Shown: piece after piece, positions 32,766-44,174 of the stretch
Numbering within the stretch: the stretch's first letter is position 1
Layout of the letters: the number at the start of each line of letters is the position of its first letter
Assembly (NCBI GenBank): GCA_910578525.1
Contig: CAJTRF010000001.1
Location: forward strand, 1-64,000
Source: an uncultured Mycoplasmatales bacterium
GTDB taxonomy: Bacteria; Bacillota_I; Bacilli_A; Mycoplasmatales; Mycoplasmoidaceae
DNA: 64,000 nt
Direction: 5' to 3'
Position numbers and translations under genes: made by a program
Notes under the pieces: model-generated
Database searches by the model: none
What the model saw: only the letters and a program-made list of their open reading frames with translations
Told to the model about the DNA's origin: nothing

Positions 32766-34055
32766 CTTAAAAGACCAACAGTAAAAGAACTTATCAGAGA
32801 ACTTGAATATAAAAATTCTAAAAAAATTCTTGAAAAGCCAAATTTTGATTTTTTACTTAAGTTAATTAATAAAGCTGATACAGAAGATGAAATTGTAAAC
32901 ATTTGCACTTTAGGAACTTCATATTATCAAACTGGATTAAAGTTCTCTCCAAAACTTGGAATAGAGACAGGAAACATTCATTATCTTAATAAAAACAAAA
33001 AACTTTCTTTTAAGCAGAAAAATGGTGAATTAAACAAATTTATAATTGGAGATAATTATCATGCTCTTAATAATTTGTTAATTTCTCATAGAAATAAAAT
33101 AGATGTAATCTACATAGATCCGCCTTATGGATGTAATGATTTAGGTGAAGGTGCAAAAGTAGATTACAAAAATCAACATCTTACGCGTGAGCATTTATTG
33201 TCTATGTTGAAACCTCGATTGTTGTTAGCACAACAATTACTTTCTGAAGATGGAATAATTCTTTGTTCTATAGATGACAAAAATCAAGCATATGTAAAAT
33301 GTCTTTTTGATGATGTTTTTGGTGAGATAAATTTTATTAACCAATTTTGTTGAATTAATAACTTGAAGGGGCGACAAATTTCTACTTCTGGTGCTGCAAA
33401 AACACATGAATTTGTAATCTGTTATGCAAAAAATAGTGAAAATGTATCAAATTTTTATGGAAATATCAATGTTTTGTCTAAACAAATGCCTTCAATATAT
33501 AAAGAATTTAATTATGACATTATGACTGATGGTATAGGACCATTTATAATTAAAAATGAACTATACAACACGAATTCAGCATTCAATGAAGAGACAAGAC
33601 CAAAATTAGTCTTTAATATTTTTTATGACCCAAAGACTAAAGATATAAAGCTAACGGATGTTACACAAGATACTTATAAAAATTACATAAAAATTTCTCC
33701 ACACAAGAATGCTGATGGCGTTCATAATTTTCATGCTTGGAGATGGGGAAGAGAAAAGATCTTAAAAGAATCAAAGGATTTATATTTTAAAAAAGAATCT
33801 AACAACACATATAAAGTTTTTACTAAAATTAGAGACACAAACAAAGTTTTGATTAAAGATGTTATACAGTTGTCCGGTTTGGGAACTCGTGAAGTGGAAT
33901 CTATTCTTGGTAAAAATGCTTTTGTTTTCCCTAAGCCTATAAATTTAATGAAATTTTTGTTAAATTTAAGTCCTAACAAAAACGCTACTATTCTTGATTT
34001 TTATGCAGGAAGCGGAACAACAGGACAAGCAGTTCTCGAATTAAATAAAGAAGAT

Positions 34056-34357
34056 GGAGGAAATAGAAAATTTATTTTATGCACCAATAATGAAAACAAC
34101 ATTGCGTTTGATGTTACATACGAGCGTTGTAAAAGAGTTATGACTGGTGAATCATCTGATAATTCTAAATTTGATTGACAAAAAAATGCCCCACTTGGTG
34201 GCTCGTTAGATGTAATTGAAATAAAAGAAACATCTTCATCAGATCCTAAATCAATTGACAAAATAGAAGAAACTGTTTATGAATTAGAAAAATTTACAAA
34301 TATTAATAAAAAAATTGAGTGAGTTTGTTCGAATTTTGATATTACTACGAAAAAATT
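34056..34357 (+). repeat. Direct repeat shared by the mod1 and mod2 3' ends, copy 1
   Basis: This stretch matches 35677-35978 (offset 1621) almost base for base. A 46-base block after GAAATAGAAAAT is identical, and the last ~195 bases differ at only a handful of positions. It covers the conserved C-terminal region after the SAM motif. The central part of the two genes is unrelated. Confidence 0.9.
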
Positions 34358-34392
34358 AGGCGAATAATTTTGAATTTACCCATCTAGAAATT

Positions 34393-35988
34393 ATGAATAA
34401 TAAAAAAACAGTTAAAAATCTTTTAGAAAGACCTTCTGTAGTTAAACTTATTAAAGAACTCGATAGAAAAAAAGATATCGGGGTTCTAAAAGAACCCAAC
34501 TATAATTTTTTGCTTAAATTAATTAAAAAAGCTGATACAGAAGATGAAATAATTAATATTTGTACTCTTGGTACAGATTATTATCAAACAGGATTGAAAT
34601 TTTCACCAAAACTTGAACATGAAACAGATGATATTCATTATTTTAAAAAAAATAAAAATCTTTCCTTTAAACAAAATGATCTGAAGAATAACAAATTTGT
34701 AATTGGTGATAATTTTCATGCTCTTAAAAATTTGTTAATTACATATAGAAATAAAATTAATGTTATATACATTGATCCACCTTATGGATGTAATGATATG
34801 GGCGAAGGCGCAAAAGAAGCTTATGGAAACGAACATCTATCACGTGAAGATTTATTATCTTCACTAAAACCAAGACTTGAATTAGCTAAACAATTACTTT
34901 CAAATGATGGAATAATTTTTTGTTCTATTGATGATATGAATCAAGCTTATGTAAAATGTCTATTAGATCAAATTTTTTTGGAAAAAAATTTTATTATGAA
35001 CATCAATAGAGTTCTTCCTGATGGTGATAACTCTTGAAAAATTTCTTTAAACCATGAATATTGTTTGTTTTACAAAAAAAATATACTTCCAGACTTTTTT
35101 GTATCAGCCGGCAATAATGAAGGTGATATGAAGTCGCGTTTGACCAAAACAAGAAATGGTAAAAAATCATGTATTGTTTTTAAAAAAGGAACTAAAGCAG
35201 ATTTTTTGAATAAAAAAATTTTTTCTGGAATAATAGGCGGAAAGAATGAACCAATTGAAATAAAAGGTATCATGAAATTTGAAAATGGTGTATTACAAAA
35301 CGATGTTGAATTAATTGCCGAATGATCAGCTTCTGGTGTTGTTAAAAAATTAAATAATAATGAAATTGTTTATGATAACAAAGGACAGAAATATAAAGAG
35401 TTAAGGTTTGATAAAAACGGTAAACCATATGTAGTAAAATACAAGACTGTTGGAATTTTTAGAAGTTCTCAATTTTGGAATGATGATTCCTCGTTTGATA
35501 ATATTTTCTCAGATTTTAATAAAAATGATAGAATGAAATTATTTAAAAATCCTAAACCTGTTGCGTTTATAAAATCTTTAATTTCTTTACACCCAAAAAA
35601 AGATTCTATAGTTTTAGACTTTTATGCCGGTAGCGGAACAACTGGACATGCTGTTCTTGAATTAAATAAGGAAGATAATGGAAATAGAAAATTTATTTTA
35701 TGCACCAATAATGAAAACAACATTGCATACAATGTAACATATGAACGTTGCAAAAGGATTATGACCGGTAAATCATCTAATAATTCTAAATTTGATTGAC
35801 AAAAAAATGCCCCACTTGGTGGCTCGTTAGATGTAATCGAAATAAAAGAAACATCTTCATCAGATCCTAAATCAATTGACAAAATAGATGAAACTGTTTA
35901 TGAATTAGAAAAATTTACAAATATTAATAAAAAAATTGAGTGAGTTTGTTCGAATTTTGATATTACTACGAAAGAATTGGAGGAATAA
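34393..35988 (+). CDS. Type III methyltransferase Mod2
   Basis: 531-residue adenine-N6 methyltransferase of the beta class, intact. N-terminal RPSVVKLIKELDRKKDIG and ADTEDEIINICTLGTDYYQTGLKF match Mod1. DPPY is at residues 128-131 (VIYIDPPYGCNDMGEGAK); the SAM motif DFYAGSGTTGHAVLEL is near 409. Between them (about residues 205-390) the sequence differs from Mod1; this should be the target-recognition region. The C-terminal ~100 residues are nearly identical to Mod1. It has no repeat tract, so it is presumably always made. Res begins three bases after its stop. Confidence 0.93.
35677..35978 (+). repeat. Direct repeat shared by the mod1 and mod2 3' ends, copy 2
   Basis: Second copy of the near-identical C-terminal coding segment, 1621 bases downstream of the first. 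The pair could recombine and delete or exchange the middle regions. Confidence 0.9.
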
Positions 35989-35991
35989 TTT

Positions 35992-37977
35992 ATGTATAAA
36001 AAAGCAATAGAATTACAAGAAAAAGCCATAAATGAAGTTATTAATTGAATGCGAGTTCAAGATGATGTCACTTTTAAAGCGCCTACAGGAAGTGGAAAAA
36101 CTTATATGATGTTTAAAATTATGGAAAGGTTATTAGAACAAGACAAAGACATAATCTTTATAGTTTCATCTCTATCAAAAAGTGATCTTGCATATCAAAA
36201 TCATGAAAAATTTACTTCATTTAGTAGAAATTCTTCTCTTGTTTTGCCATATTACATAGAGGTTGAAACCACTTCTCAGCAAACACCATTTATACCTTTA
36301 GGTTATAATGTCTATTCATTAGGAAGAGATAAATATAAAAAAGGAACCAAATTAATGCAAGGTGCTTTTTTATCATTTATTGATGAAATTAAAAAGCATA
36401 ATAAAAAAATTGTTTTAATTAAAGATGAGTGCCATCAAGCAACAAATAATTTAGATCAATTAAAACAAAATTTTTGGAAAGTATTAAATTTATCTGCAAC
36501 TCCAAGCGTCACACAAATTACTTGTCAAATATCCAATAAAGAAGCTGTTGATGCTAAATTAATTAAAAAAATATCATCCGATGTAAAAGATACAGATGAT
36601 ATTCGAGTAGCATTTAATAAACTAAAAGAAATTAAAAAGGAATACAATAATAGTTTTCATATAAATCCGTGTTTAATTGTACAAATTTCAAATAAAGAAA
36701 ATGGACAGGCTGAATTTGAAAATATCAAAAAAATATTAAGCGATGAATACGTTGATTTTCAGTGAATGTATATAACTGGCGATTTAAAAAATAACGAAAC
36801 AAATTCAGATATTGGAAAATTACCATTAAAAGAATGAAAAAATGAGGCTAAAATTTCAAACACCTTAGATGTTATTATTTTTAAAATGATGATAACCGAA
36901 GGGTGAGACATCCCTAGAGCTTGTATTTTATTTCAAGTAAGAGATTCTCAATCTAAGCAGATGGATGAACAAGTAATAGGACGAATACGTAGGAATCCAA
37001 TATTACTTAATTGAGAAGATTTCGACGATAGACCAGATTTACAAGAATTGGCTACTACTTGCTGAGTTTGAGGAATTATTCCTAACTCTCTTAGATCATT
37101 TAAGAAAGTTAAAATTTATCCAGAAAAGAATTTTAAAGTTAAAACAACAACTTTGAATAGTCTAAAAACAAAAAAGGAATTTAATTTAAAAAAATGACTT
37201 TCAACAAATAATAAAATTTCTTTAAATGATTTATTAGTTAAACCAACTATTTTTGAATTATATAAAAGATGACAAAAAATAATGTATGACACAAAAGAAA
37301 TGTGCTACCAATATATTAAAAATGTAGACGATTGATATAATGTATCGGTCAATATTGATGAAATTAATAAACAGAACATGTGTTACACTTCTGATTACAA
37401 AAAATCTATGTCATTAGGCGAGGAAGCTTCATTTCCTTCAGATTCATACTATGAATTTTTAGAAGATATTAAAAATAGAACAAAAATATATAAATGAGTT
37501 TGAAGCCAAATTGACATAAATGGCGATTATGACCCAGAATACTCTTTTGATAGTGAAGCTGAAAAGGAATTTGCAGACATTTTATTTGAAATATGTAATG
37601 ATGAGCAATTAGAATTAAAAACTTGAGGAAAAAACTTTTATACTAATTCAAATATTAAATTTGAATATTGTTCAAACGATATCCATTCATCTTATCCGGA
37701 TTTTATACTAAAAGACAAATTTAATAGAATCCACATTTTTGAGGCAAAATCACTAAATGAAAAAAGTAATTCTTCAATTGATACACAAGAATATACTGAT
37801 AAAATATTAAATTTAAAAAAATGCTATTTGCATTCATCTAGATTGACAGGTCAAATATTTTATATACCAATAAAATCAGGCAATAACTGAATAATTGAAA
37901 AATATGAGAATGGTAATATATCAACTTTCCATGGAAAAAGAGAATTAAAAAATTTTATAAAAACTAAACCAAATTAA
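35992..37977 (+). CDS. Type III restriction enzyme Res subunit
   Basis: 661-residue helicase-nuclease. Walker A APTGSGKT (30-37), DEAD-type motif DECH (145-148), motif III SAT (168-170), and motif VI near 326-334 as EQVIGRIRR. The C-terminal nuclease has a PD-(D/E)xK pattern: PDFIL near 569 and FEAKS near 583-587. Res acts only with a Mod dimer, moves along DNA from the unmethylated site and cuts near a second head-to-head site. Here it follows mod2 by three bases, so res is translated with the constitutive mod. Many TGA Trp codons. Full length seems present. Confidence 0.93.
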
Positions 37978-38015
37978 AGTAAACACTAAAATATTAGAAC
38001 TGATTGCCAATTCAT

Positions 38016-38052
38016 ACAGATTTATTAAATTTAAACGTATAAATCTGTTTTG
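38016..38052 (+). terminator. Intrinsic terminator after res
   Basis: A ten-base-pair stem ACAGATTTAT/ATAAATCTGT (38016-38025 with 38039-38048) is followed by TTTT. It closes the mod1-mod2-res unit. Apart from this the 174-base gap to holA holds nothing I can identify. Confidence 0.65.
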
Positions 38053-38151
38053 ATATCAAAATTAAAATATTGTTTAAATGAATCATCAATATGCTCTCAA
38101 ACATAATAATGTTTTAAAAATACTAATAGTTATGTTGTTAGTAAATATTAT

Positions 38152-39051
38152 TTATAAATTTACAGATGAGATTAAATACTTTAAACCTTGATAAGAATCA
38201 ATTAAACCTTTTTTAATATTGCAGTCTAAATCAAAGAAAGCATCTTCAATTTTTTCTATTTTAGATAAAGGTATTTTATAAACATAAGACAATTGTTTAG
38301 CTTGGTATGGTGTAATTTTTAATTCCTTTACTGTAGCATCAACATTAGAAGAGGCGGTGATTGCTTTTTTAAAAAGTTTTATCTTAAACAATTGAGTAGC
38401 CATTATTTGAATGATTTCGATTGGTTGATGTTTTAAATTTATTAAATTTTCATATAAATTAATGCAAATGTCAATATTATTTTGTAACAAATAATTAATT
38501 AATGAAAAAACGTTTGATTCACCATTATCAATTAAAATTTCATCAATATGTTTTTTTGTAATTAATTTACCTTCAGAATAAATTAATAATTTATTCAATT
38601 CATTCTTAATCATTAAATAGTTGTCGGGCAAACAATCAACTAAATAGTTATATGTTTGATAATTGTTAGTTTTAACTTTTAATTCATCAGAAATAACCTT
38701 TATTTCTTTTGCTTTATTGAAAGCATTAATTTGTGTTTTCTTAATAGTCTTAATCTTTTTATTTTTAATACTTGGATTAAAATTGTCTAACTTATCATTT
38801 TTAACAAAACAATAAACTTCAATTTCATAATTAGCTAAATAATTAATTAATACAGATGCTTTTTCATCTTCATCTAACAAGAAAGTTGAATCATAAATAA
38901 AGATAGCATCTGGTTGGTTAAATAAAGATATTTGATTTAGTTCATCATAAATTGATGAAACATCATCTAAATAATTGATTTTCAATGGATTATTAAATTT
39001 AAGGTCTTGGTGATTGATTTGATCCAAATCATTACCATAATAAATTACCAT
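38152..39051 (-). CDS. holA: DNA polymerase III delta subunit
   Basis: Clamp-loader subunit that opens the beta clamp. 299 residues. Pattern of HolA: MVIYYGNDLDQI start, IFIYDSTFLL, a middle region with VDCLPDNYLMIKNELNKLL (the conserved LxxxxELxKL helix), GESNVFSLINYLLQNN, and the C-terminal clamp-loader helical bundle with HQPIEIIQIMATQLFKIKLFKKA and ITPYQAKQLSYVYKIP. Sequence conservation is low in mollicutes; the pattern and the comEC neighbour give support. Its ATG lies inside the end of comEC with a seven-base overlap, so the two are co-translated. Confidence 0.8.
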   Translation of the reverse strand: MVIYYGNDLDQINHQDLKFNNPLKINYLDDVSSIYDELNQISLFNQPDAIFIYDSTFLLDEDEKASVLINYLANYEIEVYCFVKNDKLDNFNPSIKNKKIKTIKKTQINAFNKAKEIKVISDELKVKTNNYQTYNYLVDCLPDNYLMIKNELNKLLIYSEGKLITKKHIDEILIDNGESNVFSLINYLLQNNIDICINLYENLINLKHQPIEIIQIMATQLFKIKLFKKAITASSNVDATVKELKITPYQAKQLSYVYKIPLSKIEKIEDAFFDLDCNIKKGLIDSYQGLKYLISSVNL

Positions 39052-40139
39052 GAATATTTAATCTTTTTATATGTAATCATTATAGTAATAAAACACAATA
39101 GATAATAAGCACAATTAAATCATTTATTTTGAAAAGAAAATATTACCATAATGTTAATAACATTAAATCCATTGACAACCATAAACGCTAATTGAGTTAT
39201 AAAATTGTGAATTGGTGATAAAAATCAAATGTATCAAAAGAAAAAGAAATAAATAAACACAAAACAAAAAAAATAACTGAAAATAAATGAGTTAATTACA
39301 GCCAATAAAGAAATTTCCTTATTTATTGACAATACAAAAGGTAAACTTAAAATAATCGCCACTATGTTCATCAATACTTTCTCTAATATAAAATTCTTGA
39401 TTTCCAATGAAGATACATAAATTATTCCAAATGTGCAAATATAACTCAATGCATAGCTTAATGAAAAACAAACTGAAGGAAAACAAAATAAACAAAACAC
39501 ACCTGCCATTGCAGTAAATTCATAGTCTCCTTTACATCTCCTTGATGTAAGTTTAGAGAAAACCATTGTTAAAAACACTCTAAAAACACTCATAGAAAAG
39601 TTAAGGATAAAACTGTAAAAGAAAAATATTATTAAATTAATTGCTAAGCCAATTTTTGGAACTTTTTTAAAAATAAATTCCACTAACTTTCTAATAAACA
39701 TTAAATGAAATCCGCTGATTACTATCAAATATACAATTGATAGACTAATCATCTTTTTGTATAAATAGTATGATTCATCTACTTTAATGTTTAAAATCAT
39801 TAATTTAATGAATGAACTAGTTAAAGGATCATATTTATTATCTAAATAATTACTCATTAAATCTCTAACTGAAAAACCTTGTTTTTCGTTTATTAAATTA
39901 ACAAAGTAAACTAAAAAATTAAAATCTTTAATTAAGAAATAAATAATTGAAGGAATAAAAGATAATATTGAAAATATCAAAATTAATTTTAATTTTAACT
40001 TGTTATATCATGCATATACAAACGGTATTGTTAATAAAAGAATATAAATGGCATCTTTAAAAATTATTAGCATGATAATTACTGCTAACATCAGTAAAAA
40101 TAAAAAATGATAATTCTTTTTTAACCTCTTGTCAATCAT
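39045..40139 (-). CDS. comEC: ComEC/Rec2-family membrane protein, channel domain only
   Basis: 364 residues, almost entirely membrane segments. The competence motif is seen around LIVISGFHLMFIRKLVEFIF, followed by FSMSVFRVFLTMVFSK and AGVFCLFCFPSVCFSLSYALSYICTFGI. The ISGFHL and SVFRAxL patterns are typical for ComEC, the DNA-uptake channel. The N-terminal DUF4131 domain and the C-terminal beta-lactamase-like domain are absent, giving a protein about half the size of the Bacillus form; this is usual in mycoplasmas. Start: ATG 40139 (MIDKRLKKNY). It overlaps holA by seven bases. Whether it still takes up DNA is not shown. Confidence 0.78.
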
Positions 40140-40166
40140 TTATTTATTAATTTTTAATTAATATAA

Positions 40167-40197
40167 AATAAAACCAGGAAAAACCTTTCCTAGTTTT
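40167..40197 (-). terminator. Intrinsic terminator after ffh
   Basis: On the minus strand AAACTAGGAAA pairs with TTTCCTGGTTT (one mismatch) around a short loop and is followed by TTTTATTTTAT. It lies between ffh and comEC and probably ends the mnmG-to-ffh transcript. Confidence 0.6.
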
Positions 40198-40225
40198 GTA
40201 TGAAATTTTTTCAAAAATTTTTTAA

Positions 40226-41569
40226 TTAATTTCCAAAATTTTTCAAAATGCTTTGCGGGTTTTTCCCTTTTTTTAGCATTGAACCTATTTGGTCCATCTT
40301 TTTCTTAGATTGTTCAAATTCATTTAACATTTTATTTAATTCATCAGGTTTTCTACCTGAACCTTTAATAATTCTTGTTCTTCTAGATAATGAACGACGA
40401 ATTAAAGATGGGTTTCTTCTTTCTTTTAATGTCATTGAATTCATTAATATCTTTCAGACTCTCATCTTTTCTTCAGCAGCATTTATTTGACTTTCAGAAA
40501 TTTTAGCGGTTCCTGGCATCATTTTCATAACAGAATCTAATGAACCTAATTTATTCATCTGTTGAACTTGTCATAACAAGTCCTCAAGATCCATTTTTCC
40601 TGATAACATTCTTAAAATAGTTTTCTTCCCTCTATCTTCATCGATGACATCAGAAGCTTTTTCAGCTAAAGTCATAATATCACCTAAACCTAAAATTCTA
40701 TCTGCCATTCTTTCAGGATAGAATAAATCTATTGAACCTACTTTTTCACCAACACCAGTCATTTTAATAGGAACATTTAATAAAGATGCTAAAGATAAAG
40801 CAACACCAGCTTTAGCATCTGAATCTAATTTTGTAATGATAATTCCTGTTAAATTTAATTTGTTATTAAATTCTTGAGCAACATTAATCATGTCTTGCCC
40901 GCTCATAGCATCAACTACTAATAAAATATCTGTTGGATTTATTGTCTTTTTAAGATCAATTAATTCTTGAATTAATTTTTCATCAGTTTGTAATCTACCA
41001 GCAGTATCAAAAACAATAAAATCATTGCCATTGTTCTTAGCTAATTCAAGTGCTTCAATTGCAGTTTGTCTTGGGTTTTGAGTTCCATGGTCATAGAAAT
41101 CAACTTTAATTTCATCAGCTAATTGTTTTAATTGATCAATAGCACCTGGTCTATAAATATCTAAACCAACCATTAAAGGTTTAACAGCGTTTTTATTTCT
41201 GAAATAATTAGATAATTTTGCAGCTGTTGTTGTTTTACCAGAACCTTGTAAACCAACCATCATAATTTTTGTAGGTTTTCCAAGATTTATTGGTTTTTGT
41301 TCTTTACCTAGTATTTCAATTAATTCTTTTTTAATAACATTTAATAAGAATTGTTCAGGATCTGTTTTTGAATCTATAACTTTATCTACTACTTTAGATT
41401 TAATACTTTTAATAAAGTTTTTTACAACAATTAATGAAACATCAGAATCCATCAAAACAATTCTAATTTGTTTTAAAACTTCAGCAACATCTTCTTCAGT
41501 AATTGTGTTGTTGATAAGTTTTTTCTTCATGTGCTTAAGCACAATGGAACTAATTTTTGTATTTAGCAT
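40226..41569 (-). CDS. ffh: Signal recognition particle protein Ffh
   Basis: GTPase that brings ribosomes making membrane proteins to FtsY and SecYEG. 447 residues. The NG domain has G1 GLQGSGKTTTAAKL (106 onwards), DIYRPGAIDQLK, DTAGRLQTDEKL, LVVDAMSGQD, GIIITKLDSDAKAG and FYPERMADRILGLGD. The Met-rich M domain follows, with NKLGSLDSVMKMMPG, EEKMRVWKILMNSMT and RRSLSRRTRIIKGSGR for RNA binding. Two TGA Trp codons are seen, in DLLWQ and RVWK. It lies seven bases after tyrS. Confidence 0.97.
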
Positions 41570-41576
41570 ATTAGTT

Positions 41577-42806
41577 TCAATTAATTAAGAAGTAATTCTT
41601 CTTTCCCTTTTTAATATATGAAAATTTATTGTCAATTGAGTTTTCTTTATCAACATTAAAATTAATATCTTCAATTAATTGTCCATTAATTGAAATAGAT
41701 TTTGATTGAACCAAAGTTCTTGCATTTGACTTAGAAGGACAAACTCCTAATTCAACTAATACATCAAGAATATTAGTTGATTTATTTAATGTAATTGAAG
41801 GAGTGCTAGATAAAGCATCGTATAGATCATTGTGAGACAATGAAGTGATTTCTCCTGAAAATAATTTAGCAGAAATTTCTTCACATTTAGTTGCTACATC
41901 TTGTCCATGAATATCTTTTACAATTTCAAAAGCAAGTCTCTTTTGCGCTGCTTTTTTAAATGATGCTTCATTATGAACATTCATAATTGAATTAATTTCA
42001 TCAACAGAAATAAATGTTAAAGCAAGTAAAAGTTTTTTAACGTCTGCATCTGTTTGATTAACTAGGAATTGATACATTTGATAAGGAGAAGTAATTGAAG
42101 AATCTAAATAGATTGCTCCTTTTTCTGACTTACCAAATTTAGTACCATCTTCTTTAGTTAATAAATTAATTGTTAAACCAAGAGCATTATTGTCATCACC
42201 ACAAACTTTTCTAATCATTTCAATACCTGTGGTAATGTTTCCCCATTGATCGCTACCACCAATTTGCATTCAAACATTATGATTCTTGTATAAATTTAAG
42301 AAATCGTAACCTTGAATAAGGTTATATGAGAATTCAGCATATGAGATACCAGACTCTAATCTACCTTTAATAATTTCTTTTTCCAATAAATAATTAACAT
42401 TAATTAATTTACCAACATCTCTTAGAAATTGCAAGATGTTCATGTCTTTATAAAAGTCATAGTTGTTAACTATTTCACAATCAAATAAACTTTTAATTTG
42501 ATTCGTTAAACATTCTATGTTATTTTTAATAACATCTAATGGTAATACTTTTCTTTCTGCTTTTTTACCTGATGGATCACCAATTAATCCTGTTGCTCCA
42601 CCAATTAAAATGTATGGTTTAAAACCAGCTTTTGCTAATCTATTAATGGTAATTAATGTGTAATAATTACCTAAATGCATAGATTTAAATGAAGGGTCTA
42701 CACCAACATAAACACTAGGTTTATTCTTAATAAACTCTTCTAATTTCTTTTCGTTAGTGATATTGTTGATAACATTTCTTTGTTTCAACTCATCAAAGAT
42801 AGTCAT
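41577..42806 (-). CDS. tyrS: Tyrosyl-tRNA synthetase
   Basis: Class I synthetase for tyrosine. 409 residues. Seen: YVGVDPSFKSMHLGNYYTL with HLGN as the HIGH motif (44-47), GATGLIGDPSGKKAERK, the Tyr-binding region YAEFSYNLIQGYDFLNL, IGGSDQWGNIT and the KFGKS loop (223-227) as KMSKS. The C-terminal S4 domain ends with VLVELGVCPSKSNARTLVQSKSISINGQ. A TGA Trp follows KNHNV. It has seven bases to ffh downstream and 25 to the ParA-like gene upstream. Confidence 0.97.
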
Positions 42807-42831
42807 GCTTATAAATATTATATTTTAGTTA

Positions 42832-43473
42832 TTAGATAGTTTTAATAATTTCATCTAAAATGATTGCAAAATCACTTCATGGGTTCTTTTCAAGAAAGAT
42901 TCTTGAAGTTTTTAAATTTTTATTTAATTGGTTGTTATATGGAATTACATAAACTAAAGTTTTAAATGTTTTTCTTAAAGTTAATAAATTTGATAAATGA
43001 ATTGAGTTGTTTTTATCATAACCATTAAGAATAATACAAGAAAGTTTAGGGCGTGCTTCACCAGAAGAATTTTTGATAAAAGATAAATCTTTTAATACTT
43101 GATCTGAATTAAAATGATTAGCATTGTAAATCAAAATAACATCTGTTGAAATCGATAATATTAGTTGATTGTAATTGACATCAACTAATGATGATTCAAT
43201 AAAACAATATGCTTTCTTTTTTGAAACATAGTTAACATTCTTAAGAAACAATTTCTTTTTTGCAATTAGATCTTTTTCACGTTTAATGTTTTTATCAGCA
43301 TTAACATAATATACAGATAAATTCTTATTTATCTTTTCTTGTGATTCAATACTAGGAGACTGAGAAATAATAACAGTGTTATTTGATTTTGATGAAATTT
43401 TAAGTGCTAGATTATAAATTAGTGTATTCTTTCCAACCTCTGCTTGGTCACTGTAAATAAAAACCTTTTTCAT
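42832..43473 (-). CDS. ParA/Soj-like P-loop protein, degenerate
   Basis: 213 residues with the layout of ParA-type ATPases. The Walker A region is SDQAEVGKNTLIYNLALKIS (8-27), compared with KGGVGKTT in Soj: the deviant signature lysine is Gln and the second residue after GK is Asn. A second region reads KAYCFIESSLVDVNYNQL where Walker A' would be DYIIID, and the C-terminal LIYNANHF...LSCIILNGYDK fits the strand-loop of the ParA fold. It sits three bases after rsmG and near mnmG, the neighbours of soj near oriC in Firmicutes. No ParB partner is in the window. Degenerate motifs suggest altered or lost ATPase activity. Confidence 0.6.
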
Positions 43474-43475
43474 AC

Positions 43476-44174
43476 TTATGCATTCTTAATAATCTTTGTT
43501 CATTCCCTAGGATAAACATGATTAGTTTTTTTATTTTTCTTAAAAATTAAAACATTATGAATTACATCATTTAATGATGTAAATGTTAATATTTCTTTTG
43601 AAACATCTAATGCAGACATTAATTGATTTAGTCCATTCGTTTCATTTTTATAGTTAACAGACTTTGGAACAATTATTTGCCCACCCACTTTTGCATAAGG
43701 GGTTGATAATTCTAACATTACTTTAATACTAGCAACAGCTCTTGAAGTTACTAAATCAAACATTTCTCTTTCATTTGGTCTAATTATTTCTGCACGCTTA
43801 GTAATTACTTTAACATTTTTTAAATCCAATTCTTTAATTAATTCATTTAAAAAAATAGTCTTTTTGTTATTTGATTCAATAATAGTTAAGTTTATGTGTG
43901 GGTATAAGATTTTTAAAACAATTCCTGGAATTCCACTACCACTACCAATATCTAATAAAGAATTGATTTTATTAAAATCAACTGTTTTGTAGGGAATGAT
44001 TGATTCATAAAAATATGAACCATATATTTTTGCTTCATCATCTAATCTAGTTAAGTTAACTTTTTTATTGTATTCTCTTAAAAAAACTTTGTATAGTTCT
44101 ATTTGATTGATTCAATTTGAATCAATATCTTTGAATACATCTTTAACACTTTTAATAAATTCTTCTTTATTCAT
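43476..44174 (-). CDS. rsmG: 16S rRNA (guanine-527-N7)-methyltransferase
   Basis: Methylates G527 in the 530 loop of 16S rRNA. 232 residues. Seen: YNKKVNLTRLDDEAKIYGSYFYESI, the SAM loop SLLDIGSGSGIPGIVLKI, TIIESNNKKTIFLNEL, a motif with VITKRAE and the catalytic-type FDLVTSRAVASIKVMLELS, then GGQIIVPKS. These are typical of RsmG/GidB. The C-terminus includes a TGA Trp after VYPRE. It overlaps the mnmG stop by eight bases and its stop is three bases before the ParA-like gene. Confidence 0.94.

Noticed and set aside
33731..33979. Minus-strand frames within mod1 and mod2 (also 34001-34261 and 35622-35882)
   Set aside because: They mirror the conserved mod sequence; the near-identical pair simply reflects the direct repeat.
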